DNA from: Desulfobacterales bacterium
GTDB taxonomy: Bacteria > Desulfobacterota > Desulfobacteria > Desulfobacterales > ETH-SRB1
NCBI GenBank assembly: GCA_030669465.1
Contig: DAOVDN010000050.1
Span: forward strand, 1-7,417
Direction of reading: 5' to 3'
Length of the DNA stretch: 7,417 nucleotides
This document shows positions 1 to 4,709 of the stretch, piece after piece; the stretch's first letter is position 1, and every line of letters starts with the position of its first letter. The position numbers and the translations under genes were made by a program. Below the pieces are notes generated by a model. The model saw nothing but the letters and a program-made list of their open reading frames with translations, did not search any database and was not told where the DNA came from.

Positions 1-4
1 ATAT

Positions 5-34
5 AATTCTCTTAAAATTCATAATTTGAGAATT
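5..34. repeat. AT-rich inverted repeat downstream of the J-domain gene
   Basis: AATTCTC (5-11) and GAGAATT (28-34) are a perfect 7 bp inverted repeat. AAATT/AATTT inside the loop could add a second short stem. It lies about 30 bp past the stop codon of the minus-strand gene and could be its 3' hairpin. On neither strand is it followed by a proper T-tract and it has almost no GC, so I do not call it a terminator. Confidence 0.35.
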
Positions 35-42
35 CGCTTTGC

Positions 43-72
43 TTAATTCCTCAATTCCTTAATTCCTCAATT
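43..72. repeat. Tandem 8 bp repeat at the stop codon of the J-domain gene
   Basis: On the minus strand the units AATTGAGG and AATTAAGG alternate for about four copies. The TGA stop of the J-domain/RDD/TPR gene (67-69) is formed by the first AATTGAGG unit, so the repeat array begins inside the gene's last codons. It belongs with the other short-period repeats that fill the gaps in this window. Confidence 0.7.
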
Positions 73-1275
73 TTTTGAAGGAGATATGCTTTCAATATAT
101 TTAAATAATTCATCCGCAAGATCTTTGTCAAGACCGTTGAGAATCCTATACTGTTCAAGCGCAGCGTTTCTGTTGCCAGGAATCAAATACATAAGGCCCA
201 ATATATGGTGAGCTTCCGCATAATCGGGTCTGATCTGTATGGCCTGCTTGAGGGCTTTTATTGCCTCTTCATGGAGGTGAAGTTTTGCATAAGAAAACCC
301 CAGGCTATATTGAAGTTCCGCATAATCGGGCTTTCCGCTTATGGCCTTCTTGTAGGATTCTATTGCCTCTTCATAGCGCCCAAGTTCAGCATAGACAGCT
401 CCTATCTTATATGAGGTTTCCGCATAATCGGGTCTGGCCTGTATGGCTTGCTTGTAGCCTGCTATATCCTGCACGACAATCTTTATCTGCCGGTGCATTT
501 TATATGTATTTAAAAAAGAAAATATGATGAAGAACAAAACAGCTAATATAGCCCTTGGCATACTGATTTTTCTATGCTTAACAAAAAACCCGCCGTCAAG
601 GTCCCACACAGCATGTCTTTCTCTTCTTAATTTATAATAAGCTATAACCATTGTTATGGGAGTGATAAAAGGAATTCCTACACCCATACCATTGCACCAT
701 ATTGAAAGACTCCGCCTGAGAGCGCTTAAAAAGTCAGGTTTGTGTTGAAATATGTTAACTACTCTGGTTCTTAAAAGCCATTTGCCTGGCGTTGTCCCGA
801 AAATACTTAAAAAGCCTGCTTCTACAAAAATCCATATGAATATTAATAACGCTGGAAAGATGATTATGGGAATATCAAATTTAGAAAGGGTGCGATCAAC
901 ATTTATGGATATGAGAAAGAATCCAAACAGGAGATAATCAATACTCCTTGCCAAACAACGCACCCATGGACGTATTTGAGAAGCTGCTGAAGTTTCCCCG
1001 GAAGTTTCCCGATTAGAATAAAATTGTGATGTGGTTTTTTCGGATTCTCCTTCTGAAGATAAAGATTCTCCTTCTGAAGATAAAAAAGATAGTACCCTCT
1101 CATACGCCTCGTTAATCTCCTTTAATTTTTCCTCGGCCTTCTGCTTTAGTCGAGAATTTCCAAGAAAGCGGTCCGGATGCCAGACATTGACCAGATCTCT
1201 ATAAGCTTGCTTCACATCATCCGGCGAAGCTTTTGAGTCAAGTTCAAGAATTTCGAAACATCTTCGAATATCCAT
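67..1275 (-). CDS. J-domain / RDD membrane domain / TPR protein
   Basis: A 402-residue protein with three parts in a rare order. Residues 4-65 form a DnaJ-type J-domain with the HPD motif at 33-35, which in this family stimulates the ATPase of a DnaK/Hsp70 partner. A Ser/Glu-rich linker (66-100) follows. Residues 101-235 look like an RDD domain: an Arg-rich start with an Asp in the first helix, the TTPGKWLLRTRVV segment, a closing HAVWDLDGGFFV segment, and hydrophobic helices near 112-125, 134-156 and 190-212. Another membrane helix lies at about 241-257. At least three TPR units (about 286-387, 34-residue period, RPDYAE-type caps) complete it. Topology is inferred: J-domain in the cytoplasm, and the TPR side depends on the helix count. 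The start at 1275 puts the J-domain immediately at the N terminus; there is no clear Shine-Dalgarno sequence. There is no dnaK or grpE nearby. Its likely role is recruiting Hsp70 to a membrane protein complex, with substrate unknown. Confidence 0.88.
   Translation of the reverse strand: MDIRRCFEILELDSKASPDDVKQAYRDLVNVWHPDRFLGNSRLKQKAEEKLKEINEAYERVLSFLSSEGESLSSEGESEKTTSQFYSNRETSGETSAASQIRPWVRCLARSIDYLLFGFFLISINVDRTLSKFDIPIIIFPALLIFIWIFVEAGFLSIFGTTPGKWLLRTRVVNIFQHKPDFLSALRRSLSIWCNGMGVGIPFITPITMVIAYYKLRRERHAVWDLDGGFFVKHRKISMPRAILAVLFFIIFSFLNTYKMHRQIKIVVQDIAGYKQAIQARPDYAETSYKIGAVYAELGRYEEAIESYKKAISGKPDYAELQYSLGFSYAKLHLHEEAIKALKQAIQIRPDYAEAHHILGLMYLIPGNRNAALEQYRILNGLDKDLADELFKYIESISPSKN
215..432 (-). 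repeat. 102 bp period in the TPR-coding DNA
   Basis: The string TCCGCATAATCGGG (plus strand) occurs at 215, 317 and 419, exactly 102 bp apart. This is one 34-residue TPR unit per period. Identity at the nucleotide level, not only the protein level, suggests recent unit duplication or gene conversion. Confidence 0.85.
989..1084 (-). repeat. Two short tandem duplications in the J-domain/RDD linker
   Basis: Positions 1043-1063 and 1064-1084 are identical 21 bp units in tandem, giving a repeated LSSEGES-type heptapeptide. Nearby, GAAGTTTCCC occurs at 989-998 and 1001-1010 (12 bp period), giving the ETSGETS segment. Both periods are multiples of three, so the linker can grow or shrink without breaking the frame. 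Confidence 0.9.
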
Positions 1276-1281
1276 TTTTTT

Positions 1282-1310
1282 ATTTCACCACAAAGAGTGC
1301 CAAATGTCAA
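1282..1310 (-). promoter_or_regulatory. Candidate sigma-70 promoter for the J-domain gene, possibly leaderless
   Basis: On the minus strand a perfect TTGACA (1310-1305) is followed after 17 nt by TGAAAT (1287-1282), which matches 4 of 6 bases of the -10 consensus. The predicted start of transcription falls at or next to the ATG at 1275. This agrees with the absence of a good Shine-Dalgarno sequence. The -35 lies in repeat-like DNA, so chance is possible. Confidence 0.4.
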
Positions 1311-1320
1311 AATCCAACAT

Positions 1321-1404
1321 TAGTTGAGTGGGAAATTAGTTGAGTGGTCGAGTGGTCGAGTGGTCGAGTGGGGAAATGGTTGACTACTCGACTACTCGAC
1401 TAAT
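1321..1404. repeat. GTCGAGTG tandem repeats facing CTACTCGA repeats (hairpin)
   Basis: Octamers of the type GTCGAGTG run through 1341-1371 and are followed by ACTACTCGACTACTCGAC (1383-1400). Arms 1335-1356 and 1383-1404 pair over all 22 positions if G-U pairs are allowed in RNA, leaving a loop of 26 nt. The arms end 4 bp before the sigma-54 -24 box. With the promoter segment and the next repeat block, this accounts for the 356 bp gap between the J-domain gene and cheW. Confidence 0.75.
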
Positions 1405-1407
1405 TTG

Positions 1408-1423
1408 TGGCACACATATTGCT
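1408..1423 (+). promoter_or_regulatory. Sigma-54 (RpoN) promoter upstream of cheW
   Basis: TGGCAC (1408-1413), five bases, then TTGCT (1419-1423) matches the consensus TGGCACG-N4-TTGCW at all key positions, with the obligatory GG and GC exactly 10 bases apart. Transcription would start near 1434, giving a leader of about 198 nt before cheW. The site lies in a non-repetitive island (about 1405-1486) between two repeat blocks. Sigma-54 promoters need an activator ATPase bound upstream; none is encoded here and I cannot identify its binding site. Confidence 0.75.
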
Positions 1424-1486
1424 TCTTCATTAACTTAAGTTTTCAAGCAAAAATGCCGATGTACTCATTGTATAGATCTTATGAAG

Positions 1487-1609
1487 TAGTCGAGTAGGGA
1501 ATTGGTCGAGTGGGATGATTGGATGATTGGATGATTTGTTGATTGGTTAACAAATGACAAATGACTAATGACCATTTAACCATTTAACCACTCGACTACT
1601 CGACCAATT
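1487..1609. repeat. Repeat module in the cheW leader
   Basis: This composite runs almost to the Shine-Dalgarno sequence. It holds TCGAGTAGGGAATTGGTCGAG-type units, GGATGATT octamers (about 1514-1537), AAATGAC heptamers (1552-1572, the last as TAATGAC), two ATTTAACC octamers, and CACTCGACTACTCGACCAATT at the end. AATTGGTCGAGT (1500-1511) and ACTCGACCAATT (1598-1609) are a perfect 12 bp inverted repeat that would close the block as a stem 6 nt before AAGGAGG. Segments 1525-1558 and 1559-1609 recur before the kinase gene. Confidence 0.85.
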
Positions 1610-1613
1610 TTGA

Positions 1614-1620
1614 AAGGAGG
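1614..1620 (+). promoter_or_regulatory. Shine-Dalgarno of cheW
   Basis: AAGGAGG is a full-strength ribosome binding site, 11 nt before the ATG at 1632. The spacing is a little long but no other start codon fits better. Confidence 0.85.
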
Positions 1621-1631
1621 AACGAAAGAAA

Positions 1632-2144
1632 ATGACGGAACCAACGAAAACAATGGACCAGGCCGTGAAGGCCATGAAAGACAGAGAAGGGAAATATCTT
1701 ACCTTTTCTCTGGCAGGCGAAGAGTACGGCATAGGCATCCTGAAGATCAAAGAAATCATCGGAATGATGCCGATTACCACGGTGCCCCAGACACCGGAGT
1801 TTGTGAAAGGGGTGATAAACCTTCGCGGCAAGGTCATCCCTGTGATCGATTTAAGACTAAGATTTTCAATGGAAGAGAGCGAGTATACCGAACGCACCTG
1901 CATAATCGTGGTCGAGCTCAAGAGCCATGCAGCAGACATCCTGATCGGAACAGTGGTCGATTCCGTCTCAGAGGTCTTAAACATCAAAGCAGACGACATT
2001 GAAGATACGCCGGCATTCGGAACCAGCCTGAATACGGCATACATTCTCGGCATGGCCAAGATGGAAGGAGGCGTCAAGATTCTGCTCGATATCGATCGGG
2101 TGATTAGTGCAGAAGAGGTAGTCCTGCTTGAAAGCGCTGCATAG
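1632..2144 (+). CDS. cheW: Chemotaxis coupling protein CheW
   Basis: CheW is the cytoplasmic adaptor that joins chemoreceptor tips to the kinase CheA. The 170-residue protein is a stand-alone CheW of normal length. After a charged lead of about 20 residues, the CheW-like beta-barrel domain spans about 21-165. Typical signatures are YLTFSLAGEEYGIGI (22-36), KIKEIIG (38-44), the VINLRGKVIPVIDLRLRF core (61-78) with the conserved NLRG turn at 63-66, and the late VKILLDIDRVISAEE strand-helix (148-162). There is no CheA or CheY in the window, so partners must lie elsewhere or beyond the edges. It is the first gene after the sigma-54 promoter and is separated by 162 bp of repeats from the cytochrome gene. 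Placement just ahead of a receptor gene suggests it serves that receptor. Confidence 0.95.
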   Translation: MTEPTKTMDQAVKAMKDREGKYLTFSLAGEEYGIGILKIKEIIGMMPITTVPQTPEFVKGVINLRGKVIPVIDLRLRFSMEESEYTERTCIIVVELKSHAADILIGTVVDSVSEVLNIKADDIEDTPAFGTSLNTAYILGMAKMEGGVKILLDIDRVISAEEVVLLESAA

Positions 2145-2290
2145 ATGGTTGATTCGTTGATTGGTTGATTCGTTGATTGGATACTGGATGCTGGATACTT
2201 GATGCTGGATACTTGATGCTGGATTATTATCCAGTTTTTATCATTTCATCCAGAAACCAGTATCCAGAAACCAGTATCCAGAAACCAGAA
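2145..2290. repeat. Repeat block between cheW and the cytochrome gene
   Basis: The array begins directly after the cheW stop codon. GATTCGTT/GATTGGTT octamers come first, then CTGGATACTTGATG as a 14 bp tandem (2191-2204, 2205-2218, partial 2219-2224). ATCCAGAAACCAGT then follows as a 14 bp tandem (2248-2261, 2262-2275, 2276-2288). The two 14-mers are imperfect reverse complements of each other, so 2179-2224 and 2229-2288 can form an interrupted long stem. The block ends just before the AAGGAG of the next gene. Confidence 0.9.
2219..2239 (+). terminator. Weak terminator-like hairpin after cheW
   Basis: CTGGAT, loop TATT, ATCCAG, then TTTTT. A 6 bp stem with half GC and a T5 run could give partial termination between cheW and the cytochrome gene. 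It also happens to be the centre of the repeat block, so its shape may simply reflect the repeats. Confidence 0.25.
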
Positions 2291-2292
2291 AA

Positions 2293-2298
2293 AAGGAG
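2293..2298 (+). promoter_or_regulatory. Shine-Dalgarno of the cytochrome gene
   Basis: AAGGAG lies 8 nt before the ATG at 2307 and fixes this start, which also gives a complete signal peptide. Confidence 0.8.
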
Positions 2299-2306
2299 AA
2301 CAGACA

Positions 2307-2804
2307 ATGTTAACAAGAGCAAAAAATATTCTATCAAGAACTTTATGTATCTATGTCCTGCTTTTACTCTGGCTGTTATGTTATGCCCCTTTCGGCAGGG
2401 TCGGATGTGAAGCATCGGATAAAACCTATGTTGGTTCGGATGCATGCATGGAATGTCATGAAACAGAGTACAAAAGTTTTAAAACATTTTCGCACAAAAG
2501 AAATTCATTCAAGTCTATCAAAACCATGAAAAAGAGATTGACCAATGAAGAGTTTAGAGGATGTCTTAAATGCCATACTACAGGGTATGGTGAACCAGGC
2601 GGGTTTAAATCAGAAGCGGAAACACCCCATCTTAAAGACGCAGGCTGTGAAGTCTGTCACGGTCCCGGCGGCATCCATGTGGAAACAGGCGACCCTGAGG
2701 ATATCACCGGGCAATTGACGCTGAAGGCATGTGAAACATGCCATAATTCGGAACGGGTAGGAGCCTTTCACTATAAACCCTTAATCTATGGGGGGGCGCA
2801 CTAA
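2307..2804 (+). CDS. Exported tetraheme cytochrome c (c554/c-prime-like)
   Basis: A 165-residue protein with a Sec-type signal peptide: basic start (R4, K6, R11), hydrophobic core about 12-28, likely cleavage near 34-37. Four CxxCH heme sites follow at 47-51 (CMECH), 86-90 (CLKCH), 114-118 (CEVCH) and 142-146 (CETCH). The [11 protein letters not shown] opening and the [14 protein letters not shown] segment are typical of the cytochrome c554/c-prime multiheme family. Other histidines (63, 108, 124, 155, 165) are candidate distal ligands. The family works in periplasmic electron transfer; this member is short and shows no sign of a catalytic active site, so an electron shuttle or redox relay is most likely. 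Its stop codon overlaps the start of the heme-binding chemoreceptor (TAATG), which implies coupled translation and a shared role. Cys34 does not form a good lipobox (RVGC), so I do not call it a lipoprotein. Confidence 0.9.
   Translation: MLTRAKNILSRTLCIYVLLLLWLLCYAPFGRVGCEASDKTYVGSDACMECHETEYKSFKTFSHKRNSFKSIKTMKKRLTNEEFRGCLKCHTTGYGEPGGFKSEAETPHLKDAGCEVCHGPGGIHVETGDPEDITGQLTLKACETCHNSERVGAFHYKPLIYGGAH
2790..2796 (+). promoter_or_regulatory. G7 tract acting as ribosome binding site of the chemoreceptor gene
   Basis: Seven consecutive G bases lie 7 nt before the ATG at 2804, inside the last codons of the cytochrome gene. It is the only purine-rich Shine-Dalgarno candidate for this start. Runs of this length are prone to polymerase slippage. 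Confidence 0.55.
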
Positions 2805-4444
2805 TGAAAAATAAAACGACAGATAAAACGACAAAAAGTATGCCGCTTATGATCGGCGGCCTTGCGATTCTCTTTTCACTTATTCTTGGCTCTATAATCT
2901 ATATTAATATCTCAGACCAGCGAAGTCATATTAAAGCAGAGGTTTATCATGCAACAAACATGCTCGCAGACACATTCTATAACGGCATGATCTATCCAAT
3001 GGCTACAGGCGACTCCGAAGCTATCGAACACCAGATGGCAGGACTTGAAGACCTTATGGAAAAAGGAGAAGAAGTTTTGATCTTCGGTTTTGACAAGCAT
3101 ATAACATATGCCTCTGAAAAAAAGAGAATCGGAAATAAGATAACCGAACTGACTGATTCATCCGATCTGGAAGCCGCTATTGATCAATTGATACAAAACG
3201 GCAAATCCGATCAGACCGGATATGAAGAAAGCGTGGGAGGAAAGCCCTGTCTGACCACGATTCGCCCCATTCTAAACGAAAATCGCTGCTCTCACTGCCA
3301 TGGTTCAAGCCAGCCCGTTCTCGGAGGACTGATGGTAAGAGAGAGTCTCGAGGAGATGTATAAAGACCTTGGAAAGCTCCGGAATAAGAATATAATTATA
3401 GGTCTTTCCGGAAGCTTAATCGTTATCCTGGTGCTTTTTCTATTGATTTCGAGAGTGGTTATCCGTCCCATTAAAAGAGTCGCAAATACACTGCATGATG
3501 TTGTCGGCCAGGTAGCCTCATCATCAGGCCAGGTCTCACAGGCAAGCCAGTCTCTTGCTGAAGGGGGATCCGAGCAGGCAGCCTCAATCGAAGAGACATC
3601 ATCATCCCTCGAAGAGATGTCTTCCATGACCAAGCAGAATGCAGATAATGCGGGACAGGCGGACAATCTTATGAAAGAGACCAGCCATGTGGTATCAGAT
3701 GCCAACTCTTCCATGACCAAACTTACCACATCCATGGAAGAAATTTCAAAAGCCAGTGATGAAACCCAGAAGGTTGTCAAGACAATCGATGAAATAGCCT
3801 TTCAGACCAATCTGTTAGCATTAAATGCAGCAGTAGAAGCAGCCCGCGCAGGCGAGGCAGGAGCAGGTTTTGCAGTAGTGGCGGAAGAGGTCAGAAATCT
3901 GGCGCTCCGTTCTGCCGATGCAGCCAAAAACACGGCTGTGCTGATAGAAGGAACGGTAAAAAAGATCAAAGGCGGATCCGAACTGGTAGCGCAAACCAGT
4001 AATGCATTTAGCAAGGTTGCGGAAAGCTCTTCCAAAGTAGGAGAACTTATTGCCGAAGTTACTGCGGCATCGAATGAACAGGCCCAGGGTATTGAGCAGG
4101 TAAACACCGCCGTAGCCGATATGGACAAGGTAACCCAGCAGAACGCAGCTAATGCTGAAGAGTCTGCTTCTGCCTCTGAAGAGCTGAGCGCACAGGCAGA
4201 GCAGATGGTGGGGATTGTAGAAGAACTGGAAGGTCTGGTCGGCGGAAGCGGGAACGGAACTGCAAGCAGGCGGCAGACATTAACCGGAAAGCATAAGATA
4301 AAAGCAAAAAAGAGACTTCCGGCTTCTGCGGAAAAGACCATAGTTCCGGCAGTCCGCAAAACAAAACCGGAAATCAGCCAGGGCGCGGAAGTAAGGCCTG
4401 ATCAGGTAATACCTTTAGATGATAAGGATTTTAAGGATTTTTGA
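2804..4444 (+). CDS. Methyl-accepting chemotaxis protein with a c-type heme sensor domain
   Basis: This 546-residue receptor has a first membrane helix at about 14-36, a periplasmic sensor of about 160 residues, and a second helix at about 197-217. The sensor carries one c-type heme motif, CSHCH (162-166, bases 3287-3301), in the context [14 protein letters not shown], as seen in heme-bearing Cache/PAS or Tll0287-like (DUF3365) sensors. Desulfovibrio DcrA is a known heme chemoreceptor that responds to redox state. Only the first part of a HAMP segment ([10 protein letters not shown], 221-230) is visible before the long Ser/Glu/Gln helices. The conserved hairpin tip that contacts CheA and CheW is at about 326-362 ([20 protein letters not shown], then [13 protein letters not shown]). 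Candidate methylation segments are [15 protein letters not shown] (257-271) and the matching return helix. A basic linker (496-521) ends in an acidic tail, DKDFKDF. The start overlaps the cytochrome stop by 1 base. The ligand is inferred to be redox state, oxygen or another electron acceptor. Confidence 0.94.
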   Translation: MKNKTTDKTTKSMPLMIGGLAILFSLILGSIIYINISDQRSHIKAEVYHATNMLADTFYNGMIYPMATGDSEAIEHQMAGLEDLMEKGEEVLIFGFDKHITYASEKKRIGNKITELTDSSDLEAAIDQLIQNGKSDQTGYEESVGGKPCLTTIRPILNENRCSHCHGSSQPVLGGLMVRESLEEMYKDLGKLRNKNIIIGLSGSLIVILVLFLLISRVVIRPIKRVANTLHDVVGQVASSSGQVSQASQSLAEGGSEQAASIEETSSSLEEMSSMTKQNADNAGQADNLMKETSHVVSDANSSMTKLTTSMEEISKASDETQKVVKTIDEIAFQTNLLALNAAVEAARAGEAGAGFAVVAEEVRNLALRSADAAKNTAVLIEGTVKKIKGGSELVAQTSNAFSKVAESSSKVGELIAEVTAASNEQAQGIEQVNTAVADMDKVTQQNAANAEESASASEELSAQAEQMVGIVEELEGLVGGSGNGTASRRQTLTGKHKIKAKKRLPASAEKTIVPAVRKTKPEISQGAEVRPDQVIPLDDKDFKDF

Positions 4445-4498
4445 TTGGTTGCTCGTTGCTGGTTGATTGGATGATTCGTTGATTGGTTAACAAATGAC
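4442..4498. repeat. Repeat block after the chemoreceptor gene
   Basis: TTGATTGG-type octamers start on the TGA stop codon of the chemoreceptor gene itself. Positions 4465-4498 match 1525-1558 in the cheW leader at 33 of 34 bases, ending in GGTTAACAAATGAC. The shared module is cut at 4498 by the inserted element. Confidence 0.88.
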
Positions 4499-4632
4499 GT
4501 AACCATTCACGGACCACAGGACTGTCGAAAGTCCGCTCTGGAGTACTCCATTACTCCATTACTCCAATACTCCGTCTTCGTACTGAGTATGACAAGGCTT
4601 AGAACTGAATAGGGGAAACCGTGAACGGTTAC
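4499..4632. mobile_element. 134 bp MITE-like element, possibly IS66-derived
   Basis: The ends GTAACCATTCACGG (4499-4512) and CCGTGAACGGTTAC (4619-4632) are terminal inverted repeats matching at 13 of 14 positions. The 8 bp CAAATGAC flanks the element on both sides (4491-4498 and 4633-4640). The same repeat module without the insert is present in the cheW leader, giving an empty site for comparison. IS66-family ends are known to begin with GTAA and to duplicate 8 bp, so a deletion derivative of an IS66 element is the best guess. The inside encodes no protein; it holds a GGACT/AGTCC hairpin (4519-4534), the palindrome GGAGTACTCC (4540-4549) and about three ATTACTCC octamers. Caution: CAAATGAC is also part of a tandem array, so the flanking repeat may not be a true target duplication. 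Confidence 0.65.
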
Positions 4633-4698
4633 CAAATGACAAATGACAAATGACAAATGACCATTTAACCACTAGACCACTCGACTACTCGACCAATT
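4633..4698. repeat. Repeat module in the kinase leader
   Basis: Four perfect AAATGAC heptamers (4634-4661) are followed by CATTTAACC and CACTCGACTACTCGACCAATT. Positions 4648-4698 match 1559-1609 of the cheW leader at about 47 of 51 bases. The array ends 2 nt before the GGAG ribosome binding site. Confidence 0.88.
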
Positions 4699-4700
4699 GC

Positions 4701-4704
4701 GGAG
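4701..4704 (+). promoter_or_regulatory. Shine-Dalgarno that fixes the kinase start
   Basis: GGAG lies 5 nt before the ATG at 4710. The frame is open further upstream to an ATG at 4650, but that codon sits in the AAATGAC array and would prepend 20 residues of repeat-encoded peptide ahead of a normal signal anchor. The start at 4710 is preferred. Confidence 0.8.
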
Positions 4705-4709
4705 CAAAA

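Noticed and set aside
1291..1304. TGGCAC on the minus strand as a second sigma-54 site
   Set aside because: The -12 element (TTGC) is missing at the required spacing; only the -24 half is present.
1321..1609. CRISPR array
   Set aside because: Units are only 7-8 bp, directly abutting and without unique spacers; there are no cas genes.
1610..2002. Open frame of 130 codons overlapping cheW in another frame
   Set aside because: Shadow of cheW: Arg- and His-rich translation with no recognisable domain, and the AAGGAGG fits the cheW start.
1565..2077. Antisense open frame of 170 codons over cheW
   Set aside because: Antisense shadow with no ribosome binding site or recognisable motif; cheW itself is unambiguous.
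2177..2410. Small ORF spanning the cheW-cytochrome gap
   Set aside because: It is mostly translated repeat sequence and then overlaps the real cytochrome gene in another frame; no ribosome binding site.
2396..2420. Lipobox at Cys34 of the cytochrome
   Set aside because: RVGC lacks the small or aliphatic residue at -3 that signal peptidase II needs; an ordinary Sec signal peptide fits better.
3292..4359. Long antisense open frames over the chemoreceptor gene
   Set aside because: Ser/Ala-rich antisense shadows caused by the Ser/Ala/Glu codon bias of the signalling domain.
4499..4632. Structured non-coding RNA or riboswitch
   Set aside because: It has local hairpins, but its GTAA-type inverted ends, 8 bp flanking repeats and an insert-free counterpart fit a mobile element better; no known riboswitch core was recognised.
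4650..4709. Upstream in-frame ATG extending the kinase by 20 residues
   Set aside because: The codon lies in the AAATGAC repeat array, has no ribosome binding site and would put a polar peptide before a normal signal anchor; the ATG at 4710 has GGAG at the right distance.
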